From Bauldia sp. (GTDB lineage Bacteria; Pseudomonadota; Alphaproteobacteria; Rhizobiales; Kaistiaceae), in contig JAGRKY010000024.1 in assembly GCA_020442095.1 (NCBI GenBank), positions 1 to 10,138 of the forward strand: 10,138 bases of DNA, written 5' to 3'. This document shows, piece by piece, positions 1 through 7,860 of the stretch. A program made the position numbers and the translations under genes. Below the pieces are notes generated by a model. That model had not been told where the DNA came from and did no database searches. It saw only the letters and a list, made by a program, of their open reading frames with translations. Position 1 is the first letter of the stretch. Each line of letters opens with the position of its first letter.

Positions 1-666
1 GTCCTGCGACTGGCGGAACATCAGCAAATCCGGAATTTTCTGTTGCTGACGCATCATGTGCGGGTCGAACCGGCGATGCGTGCGATTGCCTCCGATCCGG
101 CCTGTCGCGTCGATGGATTCCTCGCCGCCGGGCATGTCTGCACGGTGATGGGCTTCGAGGAGTATTTCCCGATCGCCGCGAAATACCATGTGCCGATCGT
201 GGTCACCGGCTTCGAGCCGCTCGATATCCTCGAGGGCGTCTACATGACGGTCCGCCAGCTCGAGGAGGGACGCGCCGAGGTCGAGAACCAGTACAGCCGC
301 TCGGTCAAACGGGAAGGCAACCGGCCGGCGCAGGAGATCATGGCCAAGGTGTTCCGGGTGACGCCGCGCCGCTGGCGGGGGATCGGCGACATCGCCGAGA
401 GCGGGCTTGGCCTCGCGCAAGCCTACGCGGCCTTCGATGCCGAGACCCGCTTCGGGCCGGTCGCGGCCGGGCCGGAGGTGGAGACCGAATGCATCAGCGG
501 GCTGGTGCTGCGCGGCGACCGCAAGCCGCCGGACTGCCCGGCCTTCGGCACGCGATGCACGCCGGAACATCCGCTTGGCGTGACCATGGTCTCGTCGGAG
601 GGCGCCTGCGCCGCCTATTACCGCTATCGCGGCTCGCCGAGGCCGGTGCTCAAGGCGGCATCGTGA
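1..666 (+). CDS. hypD: Hydrogenase maturation factor HypD, C-terminal part (5' end outside window)
   Basis: HypD is the iron-sulfur scaffold that, with HypC, carries the Fe(CN)2CO unit during assembly of the [NiFe]-hydrogenase active site in the cytoplasm. The frame is open from base 1, so the gene is cut by the window edge; 221 codons are present, against a usual length of about 370-380 residues. Visible HypD hallmarks are [23 protein letters not shown] and the C-terminal block ending [14 protein letters not shown]. All four cysteines expected to bind the [4Fe-4S] cluster are present, with codons at 490 (ECISG), 535 (PDCPAFG), 556 (TRCTPEHP) and 607 (GACAAYY). The N-terminal catalytic cysteines lie outside the window. 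The TGA stop overlaps the hypE start, so the two are probably translationally coupled in a hyp operon. The family call is firm. Confidence 0.97.
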   Translation, partial: VLRLAEHQQIRNFLLLTHHVRVEPAMRAIASDPACRVDGFLAAGHVCTVMGFEEYFPIAAKYHVPIVVTGFEPLDILEGVYMTVRQLEEGRAEVENQYSRSVKREGNRPAQEIMAKVFRVTPRRWRGIGDIAESGLGLAQAYAAFDAETRFGPVAAGPEVETECISGLVLRGDRKPPDCPAFGTRCTPEHPLGVTMVSSEGACAAYYRYRGSPRPVLKAAS

Positions 667-1712
667 GCGACCGCGACTTCGCCCTCTCCTGCCCTGCGCC
701 GGCCAGCGACGGCGGCACCGTGCAGCTTGCCCATGGCGGCGGTGGCCGGGCGATGGAGCGGCTGCTCGACACGATCATCCGGCCCGCCTTCGACAACCCG
801 GCGCTCGCGCGCCGCCATGACGGGGCGGTGCTGGACCTTTCCGGGCCCGTCGCCTTCACCACCGATTCCTACGTGGTCAAGCCGCTGTTCTTTCCCGGCG
901 GCGACATCGGTTCGCTCGCCGTCAACGGCACGGTCAACGACCTCGCGATGTGCGGGGCGCGGGCGGCCCATCTCAGCGTCGGGCTGATCCTGGAAGAAGG
1001 ACTGCCGCTCGACGACCTCCGCCGGGTGGTCGCCTCGATGCGCGCCGCGGCGGACGCAGTCGGCGTGCAGCTCGTCACCGGCGACACCAAGGTTGTCGAC
1101 CACGGCAAGGCGGACGGGATCTTCATCAATACCGCCGGACTCGGCAAGATCATCGCGGCGACGCCGATCGAGCCGGGCGAAGTCCGCGCCGGCGACGCGA
1201 TCATCGTCTCCGGCGACATCGGCCGCCACGGCATCGCGGTGATGGCGGCGCGGGAGGGCTTCGGCTTCGAGACCGTGATCGAAAGCGACTGCGCGGCGAT
1301 CGGCGAACCGGCGCTTGCGTTGATCGAGGCAGGCGTCGCGGTCCATTGCCTTCGCGACATGACCCGCGGTGGCCTCGCCAGCGCCGTCGTCGAGATCGCC
1401 GAGACGGCCGGCGTCGCCATGGCGCTCGACGAGGCGGCGATCCCCGTCCGCGACGATGTCAACGCCGCCTGCGAGCTGCTCGGCCTCGATCCGCTCCATG
1501 TCGCCAACGAGGGCCGGTTCGTCGCCTTCGTGGCGGCCGGGGATGCGGAGCGGGCAGTGGACGTGCTGCGCGGTTTCCCGGTCTCCGCCGGGGCGACACG
1601 GATCGGCGCGGTGGCGGAAGGCCCAGCGGGCCAGGTCACCTGCAGCGGTGCGCTCGGGGTCGCCCGGATCATCGACATGCTGAGCGGAGAGCAACTGCCG
1701 CGCATCTGCTGA
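663..1712 (+). CDS. hypE: Carbamoyl-dehydratase HypE (hydrogenase maturation)
   Basis: HypE uses ATP to dehydrate a carbamoyl group, delivered by HypF to its C-terminal cysteine, into a thiocyanate; the cyanide is then passed to the iron held by HypC-HypD. The 349-residue protein has the PurM/AIR-synthase-like fold: [13 protein letters not shown] near residue 24, [17 protein letters not shown] and [15 protein letters not shown] in the N-terminal ATP-binding half, VSGDIGRHG in the middle, and [17 protein letters not shown] and HVANEGRF in the C-terminal half. It ends in PRIC, the diagnostic tail with the acceptor cysteine as last residue (Cys349). I chose the GTG at 663 because it overlaps the hypD stop (GTGA), has AAGG at 652-655 as a ribosome site, and gives the usual length. 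An in-frame ATG at 489 would lie deep inside hypD and add residues unlike the family. Confidence 0.97.
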   Translation: MSDRDFALSCPAPASDGGTVQLAHGGGGRAMERLLDTIIRPAFDNPALARRHDGAVLDLSGPVAFTTDSYVVKPLFFPGGDIGSLAVNGTVNDLAMCGARAAHLSVGLILEEGLPLDDLRRVVASMRAAADAVGVQLVTGDTKVVDHGKADGIFINTAGLGKIIAATPIEPGEVRAGDAIIVSGDIGRHGIAVMAAREGFGFETVIESDCAAIGEPALALIEAGVAVHCLRDMTRGGLASAVVEIAETAGVAMALDEAAIPVRDDVNAACELLGLDPLHVANEGRFVAFVAAGDAERAVDVLRGFPVSAGATRIGAVAEGPAGQVTCSGALGVARIIDMLSGEQLPRIC

Positions 1713-1832
1713 GGACGCGGTCGTGCGTCCCCCGATCGAGCCGGGGGCAGGCCCTTCGAGGCCCGGGCTGACGCCCGGGCACCTCAGGATGGCAATGTGA
1801 GAGCCCGTCACTCCGGGCCTCCGGCCCGCGGC
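1713..1832. terminator. Hairpin-rich spacer between convergent hypE and hsp20, likely bidirectional terminator
   Basis: This 120-bp gap separates the hypE stop from the oppositely oriented hsp20 stop and contains several GC-only dyads. GGACGC (1713-1718) pairs with GCGTCC (1725-1730). CCCCCG (1729-1734) pairs with CGGGGG (1742-1747), sharing two bases with the first stem. GCCCGGGC (1761-1768) pairs with GCCCGGGC (1773-1780) around a TGAC loop. CGGGCC (1814-1819) pairs with GGCCCG (1823-1828) around TCC, just past the hsp20 stop. None is followed by a clear T run, so these are not textbook intrinsic terminators. Stopping two converging transcripts is inferred from position and structure. Confidence 0.55.
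1748..1796. repeat. Alphaproteobacterial interspersed palindromic repeat-like element
   Basis: A perfect 8-bp stem (GCCCGGGC, loop TGAC) at 1761-1780 is flanked by CCTTCGAG on the left and ACCTCAGGATGG on the right, which form an imperfect outer stem. From memory, the layout CCTTCGAGGC...GCACCTCAGGATG resembles a short palindromic element scattered between genes in many Rhizobiales-type genomes, often at the ends of convergent genes as here. Only one copy lies in the window, so repetitiveness cannot be shown internally. Confidence 0.5.
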
Positions 1833-2333
1833 TCAGCCTTTCCTGACCGAGATCTTCTTCTCCGGCTTCCTGGCGACGCCGCCCTTCGGCAGGGTGACCT
1901 TGAGGACGCCGTTCTTGAAGGAAGCGTCGATCTTGTCGGCCTCGACCCCTTCGGGAAGCGCGAAGGAGCGCATCACCGATCCGTAGTGGCGTTCCGACAG
2001 GTGATAGCCCTTGTCGGTCTTCTCGCGCTCTTCCTTCTTCTCGCCGGTAATCGTGATCCGGTCGTCGGAGACCTTCACATCGATGTCGTCCTCGCTCATG
2101 CCCGGAAGCTCGGCGGTGATCTCGAAGGCCTTGTCCTTCTCGACGATGTCGACAGCCGGTACGGTTGCCGCTCCGGTCATGCGACGGAGCGCCGGCATGC
2201 GTCCAATGCCGCGGGTGAAATCGTCGAACAGGCGATCCATCTCGCTCCGCAATGAATCGAAACCGCTCCAGGCCGTCACCGGCGCGGGACCGTCGTCTGC
2301 CTTCTTTGCCGGGGTTTGCGGCGCTTTTGCCAT
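1833..2333 (-). CDS. hsp20: Small heat-shock protein, Hsp20/alpha-crystallin family
   Basis: This is an ATP-independent cytoplasmic holdase that binds unfolding proteins in oligomeric assemblies. The 166-residue product has an N-terminal arm (WSGFDSLRSEMDRLFDDF, residues 22-39), an alpha-crystallin domain from about residue 60 to 152 with VDIVEKDKAFEITAELPGM, ITITGEKKEE and the hallmark FKNGVLKVTLPKG, and a C-terminal ISV (161-163) serving as the I-x-I/V motif that docks between dimers. Length is typical. The ATG at 2333 is fixed by a strong AGGAGGAGG ribosome site about 7 bases upstream. The frame stays open further upstream, but that part is unlike Hsp20. The gene lies 82 bp downstream of the membrane fusion protein gene on the same strand. 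A perfect FNR-type dyad in that gap points to its own oxygen-controlled promoter. Confidence 0.95.
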   Translation of the reverse strand: MAKAPQTPAKKADDGPAPVTAWSGFDSLRSEMDRLFDDFTRGIGRMPALRRMTGAATVPAVDIVEKDKAFEITAELPGMSEDDIDVKVSDDRITITGEKKEEREKTDKGYHLSERHYGSVMRSFALPEGVEADKIDASFKNGVLKVTLPKGGVARKPEKKISVRKG

Positions 2334-2405
2334 GGCTGTACCTCCTCCTGAATTTCCAGCCCGCCAGCACCCGCCCAGCCATCGTCCATCGACGCGGCCA
2401 TCGCC

Positions 2406-2419
2406 TTGATTCCGATCAA
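2406..2419 (-). promoter_or_regulatory. Perfect FNR/FixK-type operator upstream of hsp20
   Basis: The bases read TTGAT-TCCG-ATCAA, a perfect match to the FNR/FixK/FnrN consensus TTGAT-N4-ATCAA. The centre (2412.5) is about 80 bp upstream of the hsp20 start, and the right half overlaps the stop codon of the membrane fusion protein gene (2416-2418). A weak -10-like GACGAT on the minus strand (2381-2386) lies about 29 bp downstream of the box centre, near the spacing of class II activation. Binding by an oxygen-sensing CRP/FNR-family activator is inferred. Confidence 0.75.
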
Positions 2420-3633
2420 CCCTCGCTTGCGGTGCGGTCTTCCACCGCAACACCGTCGACCACCCGGTCGCTCGGGTGGAGGACGACGAGATCGCCGGCT
2501 TCGAGGCCGGCGACGACCTCGGCCGCCTGGTTGTTGCGGTGGCCAAGGGTGACCGGCGTCTCGACCGCCTTGCCGTCGACGATGCGGAACACGGTCCAGT
2601 CGGCGCCGGTACGGAACAGGGCGCCGAGCGGCACCTGAAGGACGTCGTCGCCCTCCCAGACGGTGATATGGACCATGACGCGGAACTCGTGGCCGAGGCG
2701 CTGCCAGACCTCATAGGGATCGACGATATCGAGGATGGCGTCGACGCGCTGCTCCTCGATGCCGAGGGCCGAGACCTTGGTATAGGCGGCGGGATCGACC
2801 CGGCGGACCTCGGCGGTCAACGGGGTGCCGCCCCAGTGGTCGATCATCGCGACGCTGCCTTGATGGATGCTGACCGCATCGTCGGAGAGCAGGTGGACGA
2901 TGATCTCGAGGTTGGTCGGATCGCCGAGCTCGAGGAGCCCCTCCCCGGCGGTGACGACCTGCTCGCTCTCGGTCAGGAGCGTCAGCACCGTGCCGTCGAC
3001 GGGCGCACGGATCGTCAGGCAGCAGGCATCGCCGCTGCCGCCCTCGAGCTGGTTCGGCTGGATGAGGCGCGCCTCGGCGCTCGCCAGCTCGCTGTTCCTG
3101 AGGTTGAGCGACGCCTTGGTCTCGGCGACCTGGGCGGTAGCGGTCTCGTGGTCGGCAACCGCCTTGTCGAGGACGCTCTTGGCGATGGTCTCCAGCTTGG
3201 CGAGACGCTCGGCCCGCTCGAGCTCGCTCTGGGCGAGCCGTTCCGCGGCCTCGGCGGCGTTGACCTGGGCCTTGGCCAGGTTCACCGCGGCGCGCGCCGC
3301 CTCGACCGCCGCCTCCAGCTCGCGGCGCGAGCGGATGTCGAGGAAGGGCGGATCGACCGGGTGGATCGAGGCGAGCGTGGTGGTGTTGCGATAGACCTTG
3401 TCGCCGACCTCGACCGGCAGCCGCTCGACCCGGCCGGCGACCGGGGCGGAGACGCGGAAGACGTCGCGGATGCGGGCGATGCCCTCCTCGTCGACGGTGA
3501 CGGCGAGATGCGCCGTGCCGACGGTGGCGATGTCGACCGGGACGGGCTGGGGCCTGAGGGCAAGCACCGCGCCAGCGACGACCAGCGCCACGACGACGAG
3601 GCCAATCGCCCGCTTCAGCCATTTCGACTGCAT
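2416..3633 (-). CDS. Periplasmic membrane fusion protein (HlyD/MacA/DevB-like) of ABC exporter
   Basis: This is probably the periplasmic adaptor linking the inner-membrane ABC transporter to an outer-membrane channel. The 405-residue protein starts with a basic stretch and an uncleaved-looking membrane anchor (residues 9-26). The first half of a lipoyl/barrel-sandwich domain follows at about 59-90 (VSAPVAGRVERLPVEVGDKV). A long alanine- and glutamate-rich alpha-helical hairpin spans about 100-195. The second lipoyl half contains TIRAPVDGTVLTLL, and a beta-barrel and membrane-proximal region completes the protein. A CC pair just before the second lipoyl half is unusual. The ATG at 3633 lies 3 bp after the permease stop, with GGGAG/AGGAG purines directly upstream, so the genes are co-transcribed. 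No TolC-like channel gene is in the window. Substrate is unknown; family assignment is firm. Confidence 0.92.
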   Translation of the reverse strand: MQSKWLKRAIGLVVVALVVAGAVLALRPQPVPVDIATVGTAHLAVTVDEEGIARIRDVFRVSAPVAGRVERLPVEVGDKVYRNTTTLASIHPVDPPFLDIRSRRELEAAVEAARAAVNLAKAQVNAAEAAERLAQSELERAERLAKLETIAKSVLDKAVADHETATAQVAETKASLNLRNSELASAEARLIQPNQLEGGSGDACCLTIRAPVDGTVLTLLTESEQVVTAGEGLLELGDPTNLEIIVHLLSDDAVSIHQGSVAMIDHWGGTPLTAEVRRVDPAAYTKVSALGIEEQRVDAILDIVDPYEVWQRLGHEFRVMVHITVWEGDDVLQVPLGALFRTGADWTVFRIVDGKAVETPVTLGHRNNQAAEVVAGLEAGDLVVLHPSDRVVDGVAVEDRTASEG

Positions 3634-3636
3634 CTC

Positions 3637-6000
3637 CTACTCCCTTGTCTTCAGGACGCGGACGAGGTCGAGCGCGTCGACCCGGCGGCGGACGATCAGG
3701 GCGCTGACCAGCGCGGCGGCGACAACGACGATGCTGGCGATCGCGAAGATGGCGGGCTCGATGACGAACGGCACCCGGAACATGTCGGTGGCGAGGCTCT
3801 GGGTGATGATGATGCCGAGCCCGGTGGCGATCAGCCAGCCGATCGGCTGGGCGACGGCGACGATGGCGCCGATCTCGATGAAGAGCACGTTCGACACCTC
3901 GGAGCGATGGAAGCCGAGCACCCTCAGCGTCGCGAGCTCGCGGGCGCGTTCGGAGAGCTGGATGCGGGCCGAGTTGTAGACGACGCCGAAGGCGATGACG
4001 ATGCTGAGCACCAGGTAGACGGTGAGCATCATCGTCATGTTCTGCTGCATCGTCTCCTGGAAGCGCTGGCGCGAGCGGCTGAGGAGCGCGACGGAGGAGA
4101 CCTGCGGGGTCTCCTTGACCGCGCGGTAGAGATCGTCGAGCCGGGTATCGTCGACGAGGACATGGACGCCGGAGACCCGCGGGCCGGTGCCGGCGAGCCG
4201 CGCCAGGGCATCGATATCCATGAAGATCATCAGGCCGATATAGCTCTGGATGACCTGGGTCACCGGCACCTCGACCGTCCGGCGATCGCCGTCGAGAAAC
4301 TCGACCCGGGCGATGTCGCCGGGCTTCAGGTGGAGGATCTCGGCGACCCGATCGCCAAGGGCGAGGCCGCTCGACGGCAGCACCACCGGCTCGAGATCGA
4401 GATCGAGGACCCGGCTGAGGTCGGTCTCCGGCGGCTTGCCGGTGATCAGAAGCTGGCGCGAATACTGGCCTTTGCTGATCTCGACCGGCAGCTCGAGATA
4501 GGGTTCGGCGGCGATCACGCCCGGCAGGCGCTCCACCGCCTGGAGAGCGTCGGAAGGCCGCTCGGAGGAGAAGGCGAGCGTCGCGTCCTGCCGCTCGGTC
4601 CGGTAGAAGACGGCGTCGATCATGAAATCGACCGAGGAGAGCGTCCCCATCGCGACGCCCATCAGCGCGACGGCGAAGGCGGTGCCAACGGCGGTGAGCA
4701 GCGAGCGCAGGGGGTGGCGGACGAGATGGCGAAGCGCCATCGTCGTCACCTGCGAGAAGAGGCGCATGCGGCCGAGCAGCCCGCCCATGAACTGGCGGTA
4801 GACCTGGGGCGCAGGCGGCCGCATGGCGACGGCCGGCGGCAGCGCGAAGACCACGCCGATCGCCTTCAGCGCACCGGCCGCGGCCGCCGCCATGCTGACG
4901 CCCGCGGCGATCAGATAGATGTCGACGTCGGTGCGGAAGACGAGGAACGGGAAGGAGAAGAATTCCGAATACATCACCGTCATGCCGCGGCCGAGCCATG
5001 TCCCCACCGCCGCGCCGATCAGGACGCCGAAGGCGGCGATGACCAGCACCAGCTTGAGATAATGCCAGGCGACCGCCGAGCGGCCATAGCCGAGCGCCTT
5101 CAGCAGTCCGATCTGCTCGCGCTCGAGCTCGATCAGCCGCGACAGGATCATGTTGATGAGAAAGGCGGAGACGAGCAGGAAGATCGGCGGGATCATCTGC
5201 GCCATGCCGCGAAGCTGGTCGAGCTCGCCTTGCAGGAAAGCGTTGGAGATCTGGTCCTTGCGGCCGTAGGCGCCGGTGCCGCCATAGGGCTCGAGCAGCG
5301 TGTCGACCGCCTCGATGACGGCATCCTCGTTGGCGTCGCGGAGCAGGCGGATGCTCACCGAGTTGAACGCGCCGTCGAGGTCGAACAGGGAGGCGAGCGT
5401 CTCCTCCGGCATCCAGATCGCGGCGAAACGGCGGCTGTCGGGCATCATGTCGCCGGGCCCGAGCGCATAGACGAATTCCGGCGACATCACGATGCCGACA
5501 ACGCTGAGGCGCAACTTGGCGCTGCCGACCACCGCCTCGAATTCCGAACCGATGCCGAGCCTCTGGGCCTCGGCGAATTGCGTATCGATCGCCACCTCGT
5601 TCGTACGTCCCGGCTCCGGCATCCGGCCGCTGCGGACGAAGACATCGTTGACGTCGATCGACCGCCCTTCGGGGATCGAGGTGATCACGCCGGTGGCAGG
5701 CTCGCGGAACCCCTCGATATCGAGGAGAGCCAGCTCGGTGATCCGCGACTCGACAGCGGCGACGCCGTCGATCTCGGCAATCTGGCGGGCAATGGAGTCG
5801 GGCGCGCGCGAGGCAGTCGCGAAGACATCGCCGAATTTGTAGCGCTCGTAATAGGCGTCGCGGGTCTCCTCCAGCGACAGCCAGGCGCCGACGGCGAGGA
5901 TCAGGGTCGCCACGCCGCAGGCCATGACCAGGGCAATAGCGAGCGACTGGGCCCAAAGCCGCCTCAGGTCGCGAAAGAGCTTGATGTCGAGCGGGTGCAT
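3637..6000 (-). CDS. ABC exporter permease, FtsX/MacB-like, double-module
   Basis: This is an inner-membrane permease of the type VII (MacB/FtsX/LolC) ABC class, which moves substrates out of the membrane or periplasm rather than across the cytoplasm. The 787-residue protein has eight predicted membrane segments, at about 18-41, 268-289, 315-336, 361-385, 432-453, 656-676, 703-730 and 750-771. Two large extracytoplasmic domains lie between segments 1-2 (about 42-267) and 5-6 (about 454-655). Each half has the FtsX-domain signature after a membrane helix: [17 protein letters not shown] (292-308) and [18 protein letters not shown] (683-700). The ATG at 6000 (MHPLDIKLF) was chosen because it falls 4 bp after the ATPase stop; an alternative further upstream overlaps that gene and adds a non-family leader. 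The double-module form suits function as one chain or a homodimer. Substrate not deducible. Confidence 0.93.
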   Translation of the reverse strand: MHPLDIKLFRDLRRLWAQSLAIALVMACGVATLILAVGAWLSLEETRDAYYERYKFGDVFATASRAPDSIARQIAEIDGVAAVESRITELALLDIEGFREPATGVITSIPEGRSIDVNDVFVRSGRMPEPGRTNEVAIDTQFAEAQRLGIGSEFEAVVGSAKLRLSVVGIVMSPEFVYALGPGDMMPDSRRFAAIWMPEETLASLFDLDGAFNSVSIRLLRDANEDAVIEAVDTLLEPYGGTGAYGRKDQISNAFLQGELDQLRGMAQMIPPIFLLVSAFLINMILSRLIELEREQIGLLKALGYGRSAVAWHYLKLVLVIAAFGVLIGAAVGTWLGRGMTVMYSEFFSFPFLVFRTDVDIYLIAAGVSMAAAAAGALKAIGVVFALPPAVAMRPPAPQVYRQFMGGLLGRMRLFSQVTTMALRHLVRHPLRSLLTAVGTAFAVALMGVAMGTLSSVDFMIDAVFYRTERQDATLAFSSERPSDALQAVERLPGVIAAEPYLELPVEISKGQYSRQLLITGKPPETDLSRVLDLDLEPVVLPSSGLALGDRVAEILHLKPGDIARVEFLDGDRRTVEVPVTQVIQSYIGLMIFMDIDALARLAGTGPRVSGVHVLVDDTRLDDLYRAVKETPQVSSVALLSRSRQRFQETMQQNMTMMLTVYLVLSIVIAFGVVYNSARIQLSERARELATLRVLGFHRSEVSNVLFIEIGAIVAVAQPIGWLIATGLGIIITQSLATDMFRVPFVIEPAIFAIASIVVVAAALVSALIVRRRVDALDLVRVLKTRE

Positions 6001-6004
6001 GGCG

Positions 6005-6712
6005 CTACCAATCCACGTCCGCGGGCGCGAGACGGGTCTCGTTCTCAAGGACGTCGGTGATCCTGCCGTCGGAAAAATGGAAGACCCGGTCGGCTATCGA
6101 TCCGATCGTCGCATTGTGGGTGATGATGGCGGTCGTCGTGCCAAGCTCGCGGTTGGTGGCGGTCAGCGCCTCGAGGACGAGGACGCCGGTCTTCGAATCG
6201 AGCGCGCCGGTCGGCTCGTCGCAGAGCATCACCTCGGGCCGCTTGGCAACCGCCCGGGCGATCGCCACGCGCTGCTGCTCGCCGCCGGAAAGCTGGGCCG
6301 GGAAATGCGCCATCCGCTCCTTGAGGCCGACGAGCTCCAGCGCTTCTTCCGGACGCATGGCGTTGTGGGCAATCTCGGTCACCAGGGCGACGTTTTCCTT
6401 GGCGGTGAGGCTCGGGATCAGGTTGTAGAACTGGAATACGAAACCGACATGATCACGGCGATATCGCGTCAATTCGCGGTCGCTCGCCGCCGAGAGATCA
6501 TGGTCGCGGTACCGCACTTCGCCGGTGCTCGCGGTGTCGAGGCCGCCAAGGATGTTGAGAAAGGTGGACTTGCCGCTCCCCGAAGGTCCCAGCATCACCG
6601 TGAGCTCCCCACGGTAGAGATCGGCATCGACGCCGCGCAACGCCTTCACCTCGACGTTGCCGGTGCGATAGACCTTGCTGAGATTCCTGATGGTAAAGAC
6701 CGCTTCGCTCAC
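6005..6712 (-). CDS. ABC transporter ATP-binding protein, MacB/LolD/DevA-like
   Basis: This is the cytoplasmic ATPase that drives the adjacent FtsX-type permease. The 235-residue protein has all nucleotide-binding motifs: Walker [10 protein letters not shown] (42-50), Q-loop Gln94 in [18 protein letters not shown], signature LSGGE (141-145) followed by QQRVAIARA, Walker B VMLCDE (161-166), D-loop near GALD, and switch His199 in IITHN. The sequence [14 protein letters not shown] and the short length are typical of the MacB/LolD group. The start is GTG at 6712 with AGGGGGA as ribosome site about 8 bases upstream. It is the first gene of a three-gene operon (ATPase, permease, fusion protein) with gaps of only 4 and 3 bp. 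An FNR/FixK-type dyad with a -10-like element lies just upstream. Confidence 0.96.
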   Translation of the reverse strand: MSEAVFTIRNLSKVYRTGNVEVKALRGVDADLYRGELTVMLGPSGSGKSTFLNILGGLDTASTGEVRYRDHDLSAASDRELTRYRRDHVGFVFQFYNLIPSLTAKENVALVTEIAHNAMRPEEALELVGLKERMAHFPAQLSGGEQQRVAIARAVAKRPEVMLCDEPTGALDSKTGVLVLEALTATNRELGTTTAIITHNATIGSIADRVFHFSDGRITDVLENETRLAPADVDW

Positions 6713-6738
6713 GTCACCGGTCCCCCTAAAGCCGGCAG

Positions 6739-6744
6739 ACCCTA
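6739..6744 (-). promoter_or_regulatory. Putative -10 element of the ABC exporter operon
   Basis: The minus strand reads TAGGGT, keeping the T1, A2 and T6 positions of the -10 consensus. Its centre is 31 bp downstream of the centre of the FNR/FixK-type dyad at 6766-6779, the spacing expected when the activator sits near -41.5. Transcription would start near 6732, giving a leader of about 20 bases that contains the AGGGGGA ribosome site of the ATPase gene. Inference from spacing only. Confidence 0.45.
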
Positions 6745-6765
6745 ACCAAAGCGGCAGCCACGGGT

Positions 6766-6779
6766 TTGATCAAGGTCAA
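6766..6779 (-). promoter_or_regulatory. FNR/FixK-type operator upstream of ABC exporter operon
   Basis: The plus strand reads TTGATCAAGGTCAA; the minus strand, in the direction of the operon, reads TTGACCTTGATCAA. This is TTGA-N6-TCAA with 9 of 10 half-site bases matching TTGAT-N4-ATCAA. The centre (6772.5) is about 60 bp upstream of the GTG start of the ATPase gene. The very similar boxes at 2406 and 7861 make chance occurrence less likely. Confidence 0.7.
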
Positions 6780-6791
6780 GCTGCGGTCCGT

Positions 6792-6821
6792 TCGCGGATT
6801 CGCGCCGGCGCGAATCCGCGA
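6792..6821. repeat. Perfect 30-bp palindrome (15-bp arms, no spacer)
   Basis: The left arm TCGCGGATTCGCGCC (6792-6806) is exactly the reverse complement of the right arm at 6807-6821. It lies 59 bp past the glycosyltransferase stop and about 80 bp before the ABC ATPase start, just upstream of the FNR-type box. As RNA from the glycosyltransferase transcript it could fold into a very stable hairpin, but no T run follows on the minus strand. It may be a terminator or attenuator insulating the ABC promoter, or a dyad for a DNA-binding protein. Function is inferred. Confidence 0.7.
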
Positions 6822-6880
6822 TGAACAGGCCACCTGGCGGCAGCGGAAAGGTCCGCCGCCGGCAGCGACGGAGCGGAGGC

Positions 6881-7621
6881 CTATTTCGGCCTGACGTCGG
6901 TGGAGGTCGTGGTCAGCGGCTTTCCCCTGAACGTGACCCAGAAGTGATTGACGGCGTAGCGCATGCCGACGCGGACCATTCCTTCGCCATCGAGGCGGCG
7001 GGCCGAGGAATAGATCGGCAGGCGGAAAGTCCACTTGACCCGCCCGAACCGGCTGGCACGGCGGCCGACGTCGGAATCCTCACCATAGAAATCGATCGTC
7101 GTGTCGAATCCGTTCATCGCCTCGAGGATCGACCGGCGCAGAACGAAATTGCCGCCCTGCACCATCGCGCCAGCGTGCAACACATGCTGAACGACAAGGT
7201 TGGTGAGATAGCCCATCGCATAGAACGTCATGACGATGGCGCGACCTGAAAGCGACATGTCGTAGTGGACCTGGGGTCCTGTGAGAGCGGCCAGCTTGTC
7301 GTTGCGTTCGAACTCCCGAAGAACGGTATCGATCCATCCTGGCGGGAGCCGGGTATCGGCGTCGAGATTGGCGATCAGATCACCGGTGGAGGCAAGGAAA
7401 CCGGCCTGCCTGGCCCAGACAATCCCCTTGCGGTCTTCGTCGACGACTGTCACGCCTTGCACGCACAATGCCAACTCGCGCGTGCGGTCGGTCGAAGCGT
7501 TGTTGACCACGATGACTTCCGCCTCGTAGGCGCCCGTCGCGAGCGCACCCATCACAGATTCGAGACAAGGGCGGATGTAATCTTCTTCGTTGTAGGCTGG
7601 AATAACGAAAGAGATCTTCAT
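6881..7621 (-). CDS. Family 2 glycosyltransferase
   Basis: This is an inverting GT-A fold transferase that moves a sugar from a nucleotide sugar to an unknown acceptor. The 246-residue protein begins with the GT2 opening strand FVIPAYNEED (5-14). VIVVNNASTDRT (36-47) and KGIVWARQAGF follow. The metal/nucleotide-binding DxD is DAD at 87-89 in NLDADTR. A later GED at 180-182 (FYGEDSDVGRR) is the probable acceptor/base region. A moderately hydrophobic stretch at about 126-150 may touch the membrane, but there are no clear C-terminal transmembrane helices. I prefer the ATG at 7621 because family members start at the first beta strand; an in-frame ATG at 7648 would add nine residues. Neither start has a good ribosome site. 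It stands alone, same strand as but 168 bp away from the ABC operon. Acceptor and sugar cannot be told. Confidence 0.88.
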   Translation of the reverse strand: MKISFVIPAYNEEDYIRPCLESVMGALATGAYEAEVIVVNNASTDRTRELALCVQGVTVVDEDRKGIVWARQAGFLASTGDLIANLDADTRLPPGWIDTVLREFERNDKLAALTGPQVHYDMSLSGRAIVMTFYAMGYLTNLVVQHVLHAGAMVQGGNFVLRRSILEAMNGFDTTIDFYGEDSDVGRRASRFGRVKWTFRLPIYSSARRLDGEGMVRVGMRYAVNHFWVTFRGKPLTTTSTDVRPK

Positions 7622-7860
7622 TTGGCGACTTTGTTTCACCCGGGACATGCCGGTGCATGCGGAAGACCTGCGGGTCGTTGCGGAGGCGCTGATTCGAGCC
7701 GCGGGAAAAATCGGACCCAGCGGTTAGTCGAGTTGTATGACAGGTCTGTGGCACCCGGGTTCCGCCGTCTGCCGGGCGCAGATCAATTGACCAGACCGAG
7801 GATTCGACCATTCGCCACATGACGTTCGGCATGGCCGAGATTTTTGTCCAACAAAGCCCG

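Noticed and set aside
489..662. Upstream ATG at 489 as the hypE start
   Set aside because: It would overlap hypD by 178 bases and add a non-family arginine-rich leader; GTG at 663 with the GTGA overlap and normal length is better.
2711..5956. Minus-strand open frame of 1081 codons in another phase over the permease and fusion protein
   Set aside because: Arg/Pro/Ala-rich frame shadow; the real permease and fusion protein in the other phases carry all family motifs.
2476..6060. Plus-strand open frame of 1194 codons antisense to the exporter genes
   Set aside because: It is rich in Asp, Arg, Glu and His as expected from the complement of GC-rich coding DNA, has no recognisable domain, and runs opposite to three clear genes with intact motifs.
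7749..7763. TGGCAC-N5-TTCC resembling a sigma-54 promoter
   Set aside because: The -24 part fits but the required GC at -12 is CC, and it is far from either flanking start codon.
7737..7790. Small open frame of 17 codons in the divergent intergenic region
   Set aside because: No ribosome site, no recognisable sequence, and it can occur by chance.
7781..7792. GATCAATTGACC as a fourth FNR-type site
   Set aside because: The half-sites are in inverted order (TCAA then TTGA), not TTGA-N6-TCAA.
7265..7822. Plus-strand open frame over the glycosyltransferase start
   Set aside because: Antisense shadow of the GT2 gene without domains; the GT2 motifs on the minus strand are clear.
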